A stretch of DNA of 64,000 nt from positions 493,474-557,473 of the forward strand of contig NZ_KB899661.1 of assembly GCF_000378385.1 (NCBI RefSeq), written 5' to 3'. Each line of letters begins with the position of its first letter. The first letter of the stretch is position 1. Shown one piece after another: positions 9,680 through 16,944 of the stretch. Position numbers and translations under genes: made by a program. Source of the stretch: Paenibacillus daejeonensis DSM 15491. GTDB taxonomy: Bacteria; Bacillota; Bacilli; Paenibacillales; Paenibacillaceae. The notes under the pieces were generated by a model. The model made no database searches. It saw nothing but the letters and a program-made list of their open reading frames with translations, and had not been told where the DNA came from.

Positions 9680-9707
9680 GGATGATAGGTACATGTGACT
9701 CCACCTG

Positions 9708-10334
9708 TTATTGGACGGAATTCATTAACTCGTAGAAATATTGAGGTTCATGCGTTTTGTTGAGACGGTACCAAGCATCTAATGTTGCGGGAGACCATAC
9801 ATCCAGTGCGTTTAGAACCTGAACCGCAAATTCTAATGGAGCTACTCCAGATGCCGTAATCAATTTTCCATCGGTAACAGCAGGTTCCCCTTTGTAACAG
9901 GACTCGCCTGTGTAAGAAGGGCAAATCATTTTAAGGTAGCCCAGATCATTGCTTGTGTGCCAACGTGAATCTAACAAGCCTGCTTGAGCAAGTCCGAGCG
10001 TAGCCCCGCAAATTGCGCCAACAACTATCCCTTCCTGTAAACACCTCTCGGAAAATTGTAGTATGGGTGCGTGCATAGCTTCTGTCCATGTCGTTCCACC
10101 AGGCAAAATCAGCGCATCTATGCTGTCGATGCTGCACTCATCCACTTGAATATCCGGCATGATTTTCAATCCGCCCATGGTAGTGACTAGCGTCTTTTCT
10201 ATGCCGACGGTGACTATTTTTACGGGAGCCAGCCCTTTTCTGAAGTATCTTCCAGAGTTCAGTTCGGCGGTTAAATACCCTACTTCCCAATCGGACATGG
10301 TATCAAACACATAAAGATATACGGTAGAATTCAT
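9708..10334 (-). CDS. DJ-1/PfpI family protein (glutamine amidotransferase-like)
   Basis: 208 residues, normal for the family. The fold is shown by DALILPGG (about 93-100) and the nucleophile elbow GAICGATLGLAQAG, with the cysteine near residue 123. A conserved acidic residue near the N-terminus (DWEVGYLTAEL) fits the DJ-1 active site. Members act as deglycases, chaperones, amidases or regulators, so the reaction is open. Single gene with its own terminator. An imperfect palindrome at 10365-10393 (GATAACCATTCT / GGAGTGGTTACC) just upstream may be an operator. Confidence 0.8.
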   Translation of the reverse strand: MNSTVYLYVFDTMSDWEVGYLTAELNSGRYFRKGLAPVKIVTVGIEKTLVTTMGGLKIMPDIQVDECSIDSIDALILPGGTTWTEAMHAPILQFSERCLQEGIVVGAICGATLGLAQAGLLDSRWHTSNDLGYLKMICPSYTGESCYKGEPAVTDGKLITASGVAPLEFAVQVLNALDVWSPATLDAWYRLNKTHEPQYFYELMNSVQ

Positions 10335-10407
10335 GTTCTAAGCGCTCCTCATAAAGTTTATTAGATAACCATTCTTCTTTAAGGAGTGGTTACCGTTATA
10401 ATAAAAC

Positions 10408-10438
10408 AACTTCACTGACAACTACTGTCACTGAAGTT
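10408..10438. repeat. Hairpin upstream of the DJ-1/PfpI gene
   Basis: AACTTCACTGACA pairs with TGTCACTGAAGTT (12 of 13 positions) around a five-base loop. It has no clear T run, so it is either a protein site or a weak terminator. Confidence 0.5.
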
Positions 10439-10489
10439 GATAAACTTTAAATATTGGCTGCGCTGAATGAATTTCGTGTACGCCAAGTT

Positions 10490-10676
10490 CTAACGGCCAC
10501 CATAGTCGCTTAGACACGAAAAATGGCCACTTGATCCACCTAACTGCCACAGGTGCGCTTAGTTGCATCAAATACAGGCCATATCTACTGAAATCAACAG
10601 AATAACTGCGCTCCTGTCCGTTTTAGAATCGCAAAGTGGTGATTTTGGGTCAAATAGGTGCCGTGGTGGCCGTTAC
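10490..10676. repeat. Family A repeat element, copy 1 (187 bp, two direct + two inverted units)
   Basis: Direct units begin CTAACGGCCAC at 10490 and CTAACTGCCAC at 10540. Inverted units follow, the third degenerate (CTGTCCGTTTTAG near 10613-10625) and the last ending GTGGCCGTTAC at 10676. Within a unit the text is roughly CTAACGGCCAC, four variable bases, then GCNGCTATTT. The same arrangement recurs at 33334, 59535 and 63600. Non-coding. Confidence 0.8.
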
Positions 10677-10810
10677 AACCTAAGCATAACAATTGCTCCA
10701 GCTCGTGTTACTTGTTGAAGGGGACTAAACGTGTTAGCCCCTGTTCTACTCTACGCCATGTTCTTGAAGAGCGGGTTCCTAGCTCAGGAGCCCATTGCAT
10801 GACCACTTGC

Positions 10811-10965
10811 GTTATGACGTATGGGCGACAGCGCTTATTTCAATCAGTGAAAATTGACCGAGACATAGATCATGCCGTTAAATGAATACCCCTGGGATAT
10901 GCCGATCCCTTCCTCCCAGGAATGGTGGATCGGAAAGAATACCCCCAAGTCCCTCCAAAGGTGAG
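10811..10965. pseudogene. Deleted remnant of a second ridA/hxlR locus
   Basis: Three stretches are identical to the intact locus: 10811-10844 to 22587-22620 (end of ridA), 10860-10904 to 22886-22930 (beginning of ridA) and 10919-10962 to 23295-23338 (inside hxlR). Between them about 265 and 364 bases of the intact locus are missing. A short bridge at 10849-10860 still resembles 22872-22886. Order and orientation are kept. No usable frame remains. It is best read as a duplicate that lost two internal blocks, recently enough to leave perfect matches of 34-45 bases. Confidence 0.8.
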
Positions 10966-11033
10966 CAGGTTCGAAATGCTATTCGCTATCTATATGCTAA
11001 CGGATACAGAATACGAACTTCCATTAAATGGGT

Positions 11034-12131
11034 CTAATTTACTCCGAATTTTTCGTATACTTCATCATATGAAATTGGGAGCTGCAGCGTAAAAGCATAG
11101 TGACCCGATACATGCACAAGCGTAAGCCGACCATCCATGAGTTCAGAAAGCTGCCTTGCTACAGCCAGACCTAATCCGGCACCAACCTGCACATGCCGAT
11201 TCTGCATGGCCTGCTCAGTTTTATAGAAGCGTTCGAAGAGCTTTGCCTCCTGCTCTTTCGTTATGCATTCTCCCTCATTCTCAATGGTCAGATAGACCCA
11301 CGATTCATCCCTGCTTAATGTGACGTCGATCATTTTTGGGGGGGTTGAGTACTTCAGCGCATTCATAAGCAAATTATCGATAATACGGACCACTTGCTCC
11401 GAGTCAATATTGACCGGTGCTCGAAGAACACGGATATGCTGTCTGATGACCGAGTCATTCTCCTCTGCAATGGGGACAAACTCGAACAAGACTTGTTCAG
11501 TTAGACCTCGCATATCGACTTCCTGCCTTGTCAGCTTCATATGTCCCGCGGACAGCCGCGTATAAATGAATAGATCATCAATCAGCTTTTTTAGCTGCTC
11601 CCCTTTGCTATAGGCATTATTGACAAAACGTTCGTACTCACTCTTATCCTGAAAAGATCGCTTGCGAAGTAAGTCCAAGTAGCCAATTAAGCTGGTCAGT
11701 GGTGTACGGAGATCATGAGAGACACCTATTATTAGCTCCATTTTAGACGCTTCATTTTCCCTCTCCTTGACCTTCTGGCTCTCAAGTTGCTCGGCCATCG
11801 CATTCATGCTTGCGGCTACTTCTCCAAGTTCATCCTTGCGGCTGATCGGCACACGGTAATGAAAATTACCTTGAGAGATAATACCGAGCCCATCCGCCAA
11901 TATAGACATGTACATAATGATCCGCCGGGTCAGCAAATAGAACGAAATAATAAAAACAACAAAAAACACTACCGGTACAACATAGATCATGAAGGAGTAA
12001 TATTCTAAACCATAATTAGGGGCAGTGGAATTGACAGAACTTCCAAAAACACCGGTAACTACAAACGAAATCGTAACCGCAAGAACCGCAGCCCACAAAA
12101 ACGAGTACCGAATGCTGCGCCATTGCAGCAC
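11034..12131 (-). CDS. Sensor histidine kinase (VanS/PhoR-like) of the DedA operon
   Basis: The GTG at 12131, seven bases beyond the last coding base of the response regulator, gives 365 residues; the frame is open farther upstream, but that would lie inside the regulator gene, and the ribosome-binding site is weak, so the start is uncertain. Two membrane helices (IRYSFLWAAVLAVTISFVV and MIYVVPVVFFVVFIISFYLL) flank a short outside loop, then HAMP, a HisKA box with the phosphorylated histidine in GVSHDLRTPLTSLIGYL, and an ATPase domain with N box NLLMNALKYS and G boxes (GAGLGLAVAR). The small sensor loop resembles kinases that detect membrane stress or peptide antibiotics. Partner: the regulator immediately upstream. 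Confidence 0.85.
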   Translation of the reverse strand: MLQWRSIRYSFLWAAVLAVTISFVVTGVFGSSVNSTAPNYGLEYYSFMIYVVPVVFFVVFIISFYLLTRRIIMYMSILADGLGIISQGNFHYRVPISRKDELGEVAASMNAMAEQLESQKVKERENEASKMELIIGVSHDLRTPLTSLIGYLDLLRKRSFQDKSEYERFVNNAYSKGEQLKKLIDDLFIYTRLSAGHMKLTRQEVDMRGLTEQVLFEFVPIAEENDSVIRQHIRVLRAPVNIDSEQVVRIIDNLLMNALKYSTPPKMIDVTLSRDESWVYLTIENEGECITKEQEAKLFERFYKTEQAMQNRHVQVGAGLGLAVARQLSELMDGRLTLVHVSGHYAFTLQLPISYDEVYEKFGVN

Positions 12132-12135
12132 CCGC

Positions 12136-12822
12136 TTATTTATCGATTTTATAACCAACACCCCATACCGTCTTGATATATTGCGGTTCCTTTGGACGAA
12201 GCTCCAGCTTTTCACGCAAATTACGAATATGAACCATCACCGTATTGTCCGAGTAACCCGAGCGTTCCTTCCAGACCGATTCGTAAATCGTATCTGCGCT
12301 GAATACGTGCCCAGGATTGGCTGCAAGCATCGTGAGAATCGCGAACTCAAGCGGAGTCAAATTAACCACTTGGCCCCGCATCGATACGAAATGCTTGGCT
12401 TCATCAATGACTAGATCTTGAATGTGAATGCCGTCCGGTTTTTCCTCTTTCGGAGCAGTCATCACCTGTCGTCGAAATTGTGCCTTAACACGGGCGATTA
12501 GCTCCATAGGATTGAATGGTTTAGTCATATAATCATCGGCACCCGTTGATAAGCCCATTATTTTGTCTATATCTTCTTCCATGGCGGAAAGCATTATGAT
12601 CGGCATCGTATACTTCTCTCTAATTTTCATACAGGCATTAATACCGTCCATCCGAGGCATCATTACGTCCAGAATAAGCAGTCCTACCTTCTCATGAGAT
12701 AGCACTTCCAGAGCCTCGATTCCATCACTTGCCTCAAGAACCTCATACCCTTCATTCCGCAAATAAACGTGCACAACATCCCGGATTTCCGGGTCATCGT
12801 CTACGATAAGGATACGGCCCAT
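12136..12822 (-). CDS. OmpR-family response regulator
   Basis: 228 residues. Receiver domain: acidic pair VDDDPE near 7-10, phospho-acceptor aspartate in LLILDVMMPRMDG near residue 53, conserved Thr/Ser (MLSAM) and lysine (YMTKPF). C-terminal winged helix of the OmpR/PhoB type (LTPLEFAILTMLAANPGHVFS ... DNTVMVHIRNLREKL ... IKTVWGVGYKI). Transcribed with the kinase downstream and, upstream, the methyltransferase and DedA genes. A dyad (CTGACA/TGTCAG) just upstream may be part of an internal promoter or its own binding site. Confidence 0.9.
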   Translation of the reverse strand: MGRILIVDDDPEIRDVVHVYLRNEGYEVLEASDGIEALEVLSHEKVGLLILDVMMPRMDGINACMKIREKYTMPIIMLSAMEEDIDKIMGLSTGADDYMTKPFNPMELIARVKAQFRRQVMTAPKEEKPDGIHIQDLVIDEAKHFVSMRGQVVNLTPLEFAILTMLAANPGHVFSADTIYESVWKERSGYSDNTVMVHIRNLREKLELRPKEPQYIKTVWGVGYKIDK

Positions 12823-12839
12823 CCGATCCTCCCCCTCTT

Positions 12840-12858
12840 CTGACAGTTATTTTGTCAG
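12840..12858. promoter_or_regulatory. Inverted repeat before the response-regulator gene
   Basis: CTGACA and TGTCAG separated by seven bases, 18 bases upstream of the regulator start and inside the gap after the methyltransferase stop. Possible operator; no promoter boxes were confirmed. Confidence 0.35.
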
Positions 12859-12886
12859 GATAGCATTCCCACCATACCGAGCGCAA

Positions 12887-13450
12887 TCATTCTCCCCGAC
12901 CCCGCTTCCTACATACATAAACAAAAGCAGGAGGGAAATTTAACAGGACTAGGGAGATTCGTTCGATTTCAAAAAAATTCGAGAGTAGTTTTCTCATTTG
13001 TAGCGAGTACTGAAACGTAATAAAAGTACCTCCTGGCTTGAGTGATTCGTGAATCTGTTTAATAAGATGCATTCGTATGGCCGTTGAGAAATTAAAGAAA
13101 GGTAAACCACTAAAAATGCAATCGACGCTATAGATATTATTTCTATTCAGATGGTACACTAACTTCATCGCATTTCCTTCGCACAAAAAATGCGGAAACT
13201 CATGTTGAAGCCTTACTCTCATATCTTCATCCTTTTCAAACAGCATGACTCTCATGCCAGGTTTGGTGCATTGTGCCAGCGCCCGTGTAATGGCTCCCGT
13301 TCCAGAGCCTAATTCTACAATAGTTTTGACTTGACCCCATGGGGCTGCATTCAACATACGCTCAGCTAAGAATCGAGAACTGGGTGCCACGCTGCCAATG
13401 TGTTTGGGGTTATTCAGGTATTTCTTAAAAAACAATATCTGTTGTTTCAT
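12887..13450 (-). CDS. Class I SAM-dependent methyltransferase, phospholipid N-methyltransferase-like
   Basis: 187 residues. The SAM-binding loop is VELGSGTGAITRAL (about 44-57), followed by VMLFEKDEDM (acidic residue for the ribose) and a later GLPFFNF motif in the NPPY-like position. The N-terminal FFKKYLNNPKHIGSVAPSS is typical of proteins annotated as phosphatidylethanolamine N-methyltransferase or rRNA adenine dimethylase-like. With a DedA lipid transporter 30 bases upstream and a two-component system downstream, a lipid head-group role is plausible, but the substrate is inferred from context only. Confidence 0.75.
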   Translation of the reverse strand: MKQQILFFKKYLNNPKHIGSVAPSSRFLAERMLNAAPWGQVKTIVELGSGTGAITRALAQCTKPGMRVMLFEKDEDMRVRLQHEFPHFLCEGNAMKLVYHLNRNNIYSVDCIFSGLPFFNFSTAIRMHLIKQIHESLKPGGTFITFQYSLQMRKLLSNFFEIERISLVLLNFPPAFVYVCRKRGRGE

Positions 13451-13480
13451 CGTGCTTTCGTCACACCCTTTGCGTCAAGT

Positions 13481-14086
13481 TTAATGTGGATAGGTTGAAC
13501 GGCTCTCAACAGGAAGGTTTTTACCGAAAAATACACGACGCAGTACCAACAGCAGGAGTAGAAGCAAAGCGGCAAGTCCTACATATGTCTCGTTAAGATG
13601 GTTGATAATTATCCATACTTCGTGGCTGTAAGCACGACTGAGTAAAAACAACGACACCACCCATAAGATGGCGCAAGGGTATGAAATACAAAATATACGT
13701 TTAAAGGGAATGCCACTAACACCAGCAATTACTGGCACGAAGTACCGAATGACCGGAAGGAGATAGGCAAACGCAAGAAGAATGGAGCCACGTTTAACAA
13801 ATAGTCGCTCGGCTTGCTTATAACTTCTATGACCACTGAGTCTCCTGAATAAAGAGTGCTTGCTTGCCAGACGACCAAACCAATATCCAATGGTTACAGC
13901 TGTGATCATGCCACTTAGAATGGAGCCAATTGTCAACCAAGGATTCAATATTCCCTGCGAGGTCAAAATGCCGGCTGTCACTATCGTCACCTCATTTGGG
14001 ACAGGTATCCCAAACGGGCCTAAACAAAATGCTATAAAAAATAATAAGTATCCATAATGACTTAGCAAAGTCATGATGAGTTCCAC
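13481..14086 (-). CDS. DedA family membrane protein
   Basis: 201 residues from the GTG at 14086, which has AGGAG nine bases upstream; an ATG at 14092 and a TTG at 14095 are too close to it. Hydrophobic segments alternate with the DedA/VTT family text: GPFGIPVPNEVTIVTAG near the N-terminus, then GSILSGMITAVTIGYWFGRLASK, and FAYLLPVIRYFVPVIAGVSGIPF with the conserved arginine. DedA proteins move lipids, including undecaprenyl phosphate and phosphatidylethanolamine, across the inner membrane and affect resistance to cationic peptides. It is the first gene of the operon DedA, methyltransferase, regulator, kinase. Confidence 0.85.
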   Translation of the reverse strand: MELIMTLLSHYGYLLFFIAFCLGPFGIPVPNEVTIVTAGILTSQGILNPWLTIGSILSGMITAVTIGYWFGRLASKHSLFRRLSGHRSYKQAERLFVKRGSILLAFAYLLPVIRYFVPVIAGVSGIPFKRIFCISYPCAILWVVSLFLLSRAYSHEVWIIINHLNETYVGLAALLLLLLLVLRRVFFGKNLPVESRSTYPH

Positions 14087-14239
14087 AATCATCAACTCCT
14101 AGGTTTTCAAGCATTTTTAAACCGTGAGTCTAGTGTAAAAGAATTTTCTTAGTTGCTTCTGATGATCTTTCTAAAGAAATTCTGAAGAAGTGGAAATATA
14201 GGCTCTCAAGCAGCTTGGGAGCTGGCGATAGAAACGCTC

Positions 14240-14332
14240 ATGGATCGATCGAAATCACAACAGGAAAAGCTCGAAATTCGTCGAATGTATAGCATAGAAC
14301 AAGAGAACGGAGATGCCGGAGGAGATCAATGA
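14240..14332 (+). pseudogene. Short coupled frame or 3' remnant of a gene before the MalT-like regulator
   Basis: A frame open from 14186 ends with a TGA at 14330-14332 that overlaps the ATG of the next gene by four bases (ATGA). From its only ATG it would give 30 residues (MDRSKSQQEKLEIRRMYSIE and then ten more). The ribosome-binding site of the next gene lies inside it. It could be the last piece of a lost upstream gene or a small translationally coupled leader. No homology recognised. Confidence 0.3.
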
Positions 14333-16890
14333 TTGTACAGACGAAGCTTCATATCCCCCATGTGCGGCGAAACGTCATTACTCGTCCGCGGTTAACGCGG
14401 ATGCTTACGGAGGGCTTGTACGGGAAACTTACGCATGTATCCGCGCAAGCCGGTTACGGCAAGACGACCTTGTTAAGCGAATGGGCGAAGCAATGCGGGA
14501 CGCGAGTGTCTTGGATTTCGCTGGATACACGCGATAATGACTACTTGCAATTCTGGAGCGTTATCACTGTTTCTATACAGGAGGCGGTCCCAAGCTTCGG
14601 CGAAGGGGTCCGCGCCGTGATCGAGAAGGGGTTATGGGCGTCGTTGGAGCATGCGATACCTGCATTGCTGAATGACTTGGACCGAATCGCCGGCGAGCTT
14701 GTAATTGTGCTAGATGACTATCACTTCATCGAAAACCCCGATATTCACAATGCTTTATCCTACTTAATTGAACGGCTGCCCTCACGCATTCATCTCTATA
14801 TCGCGAGCCGCGGCGATTTGGCGATCCCGACGGCACGACTTCGAGCGAAGGGCGAATTCCATCAGATTACGATGCAGGATATGCGATTCCTGCTCGAAGA
14901 GGGACATCACTTCTTCCGGGATACGACCGATTTACCGTTAACGTCGGAGCAAGTGGCGCAGCTGCATCACCAGACCGAAGGCTGGATCAGCGGATTGGAG
15001 CTGGCGGCGATCTCCCTGAAGCAAAGCGCAAATATAGCCGACACAATGGATCAATTTAATGGCCGACAGCATCTTATTTCGGATTACTTGCTGGAAGAAG
15101 TGTTCACCCATTTATCGGAAGAGATGCGCGCCTTCCTCATCGCTACCTCGATTCTAAGTCGAATGAATCATTCCTTGTGCCAAGCCGTAACGGGACGGCA
15201 GGATAGTCAGCAGTATCTTGAGAGATTGGAGCAATTGAATCTATTCATCATTCCTCTAGACGATCAGAGGAATTGGTACCGTTATCATCATTTGTTTGCG
15301 GACTTCCTACAGCGTATGGGCGCGAGAGAGGATTCGAGCCACTGGGTGCCAGCGCATAGTAACGCAGCGAACTGGCTCGAGGATGCCGGGTTGGGCGAGG
15401 AAGCGATGGAGCATTATTTGGCCGGCGGGCACTACGGGGATGCCGTTCGATGGATCGAGACAAATCTTGATGCGTTAGTTCACTCGGAGAGCATCTCGTT
15501 GATTCGGTGGATGTCAGCTATACCGGAACCGCTCTTCGCCGATAAGCCCATGGTCGAGCTGTTCTATATAACCGTACTGTCGGGCGCACAGGATCACGAA
15601 GCGGCCTCTTTCCGAATCGGACAGGCGCGGGCTCGGTTTCAGACGCTGGAAGGTAAACTGCCAGAAGCCGAGTGGAAGCAAGCCATGGGCAATATTTACT
15701 TCTTCAGCGCGGTCGACGCGTTCCTGCACAAGGACTTGGTCAAAGCCTCCGAATACTACGAGCGGGTAGAGCACTATATGCCGGAGGGAAGCATGTTCCA
15801 AACGATGTGGCGCTATCAATATGTCGGCTATGACCCGTTTACGGATTTTTTGGTGCATATTAACGATCTGCATGCAGCCGATGTTTTTTTATCCCGATGG
15901 GTGGTTGATTTGGGCAACAAGACATCCTATCCTCTCGCGGGTACCTTCCTCGCTGCTTACAGCAAGCTGCTGTACGAGTGGGATCGGCTTGAGGAGGCGG
16001 AACGGTATGCAGAGCTGGCGCTTCGACGCAGGGATGTTCGGCCGTATGCGCGGATTTTCCTGCAAGTCGCTACGACCTCTTCATGGATCCAACAAGCGCT
16101 CGGCAATCAGAATCGGGCCGCTGAACTGCTCGCGGACTTGAAGTCGCAGCTCGATACGCCCGATTATCAATTGTTCCTGTTGAAGATCGAAGCCGAGCAA
16201 GCTTGTCTGGCCCTGCGGCAAGGTGCAACCGAGGCTGCGCTCCATTGGCTGAGGCGATGCGGGTTAGCGGATACGGATGACGTCCCGCTCCAGCGCGTGT
16301 TGGAGTACTTGGCTTTCGCGCGCGTGCTCGCGGCAAGCGGAGCATTCGATGAAGCGTTGGACGTATTAAGCCGTCTGAATCCGTTGCTGCGCCAGGCGGA
16401 CTGTCTCCGCGATCGGATCAAGGTACTCATTCTGCAAAGCGTCATCCTTCAACGGTCGGGCAGAGCGGCGGATGCTCTTGCTTCGTTGGAGCTCGCTTTG
16501 CAATTGGCCGAGCCTCATGGATATATTCGAAGCTTTGTCGATGAAGGCGAGATCATGACCGAGCTGCTGTCCACTTATCTGACAGTAAAGCGCTCGGATC
16601 GCGCCCGACAGCGGCACGCGGTTCCTCCCGCCTATGTGAGACAGCTACTTCAAGCGTTGCAGCCGCATCGCGCCCAATCGTCCACCGGAGTCAAACCGTT
16701 GCTGACGGAACAAGAAATCAAGGTGCTCCAACTCATCTCGGACGGGTTGCCGAACAAGGATATTGCCCTTCAGCTGTATATCTCGAGTGAAACCGTAAAG
16801 TATCATATTAAGAATGCGTACAAGAAGCTTGGCGTCAACAATCGCGTGTTAGCGCTGCAACGCTCCAAGGAATTAGGGGTATTAGACTAA
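14329..16890 (+). CDS. LuxR-family transcriptional regulator of the MalT type (STAND ATPase)
   Basis: 853 residues, near the usual ~900 of MalT-like regulators. N-terminal NTPase: Walker A SAQAGYGKTTLL (about 37-48), Walker B LVIVLDDYHFIE, sensor-like LYIASRGDLAIPTARLRAKGE. A long helical repeat region (about 340-760) of TPR type would bind the inducer. C-terminal LuxR helix-turn-helix at about 785-850 (LTEQEIKVLQLISDGLPNKDIA ... SSETVKYHIKNAYKKLGV). GGAGGAGATCA precedes the ATG. Such proteins oligomerise on inducer and ATP binding and activate promoters. The convergent SLH gene is the only close neighbour, so the target is not obvious. Confidence 0.88.
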   Translation: MIVQTKLHIPHVRRNVITRPRLTRMLTEGLYGKLTHVSAQAGYGKTTLLSEWAKQCGTRVSWISLDTRDNDYLQFWSVITVSIQEAVPSFGEGVRAVIEKGLWASLEHAIPALLNDLDRIAGELVIVLDDYHFIENPDIHNALSYLIERLPSRIHLYIASRGDLAIPTARLRAKGEFHQITMQDMRFLLEEGHHFFRDTTDLPLTSEQVAQLHHQTEGWISGLELAAISLKQSANIADTMDQFNGRQHLISDYLLEEVFTHLSEEMRAFLIATSILSRMNHSLCQAVTGRQDSQQYLERLEQLNLFIIPLDDQRNWYRYHHLFADFLQRMGAREDSSHWVPAHSNAANWLEDAGLGEEAMEHYLAGGHYGDAVRWIETNLDALVHSESISLIRWMSAIPEPLFADKPMVELFYITVLSGAQDHEAASFRIGQARARFQTLEGKLPEAEWKQAMGNIYFFSAVDAFLHKDLVKASEYYERVEHYMPEGSMFQTMWRYQYVGYDPFTDFLVHINDLHAADVFLSRWVVDLGNKTSYPLAGTFLAAYSKLLYEWDRLEEAERYAELALRRRDVRPYARIFLQVATTSSWIQQALGNQNRAAELLADLKSQLDTPDYQLFLLKIEAEQACLALRQGATEAALHWLRRCGLADTDDVPLQRVLEYLAFARVLAASGAFDEALDVLSRLNPLLRQADCLRDRIKVLILQSVILQRSGRAADALASLELALQLAEPHGYIRSFVDEGEIMTELLSTYLTVKRSDRARQRHAVPPAYVRQLLQALQPHRAQSSTGVKPLLTEQEIKVLQLISDGLPNKDIALQLYISSETVKYHIKNAYKKLGVNNRVLALQRSKELGVLD

Positions 16891-16942
16891 AACAAAAACA
16901 GGGCCGCTTGGAGTTTGACTCCATGCAGCCCTGTTTTTGTTA
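16891..16942. terminator. Bidirectional terminator between convergent genes
   Basis: AACAAAAACAGGGC pairs with GCCCTGTTTTTGTT with an internal GGAG/CTCC stem. A and T runs flank it on both sides, so it can serve the regulator on the plus strand and the SLH protein on the minus strand. Confidence 0.85.
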
Positions 16943-16944
16943 CG

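Noticed and set aside
10490..10676. CRISPR array
   Set aside because: The ~50-bp units are degenerate along their length, two are inverted and there are no unique spacers or cas genes.
10658..10885. 75-codon plus-strand frame
   Set aside because: It runs through the end of a repeat element and the ridA/hxlR remnant and has no coding signals.
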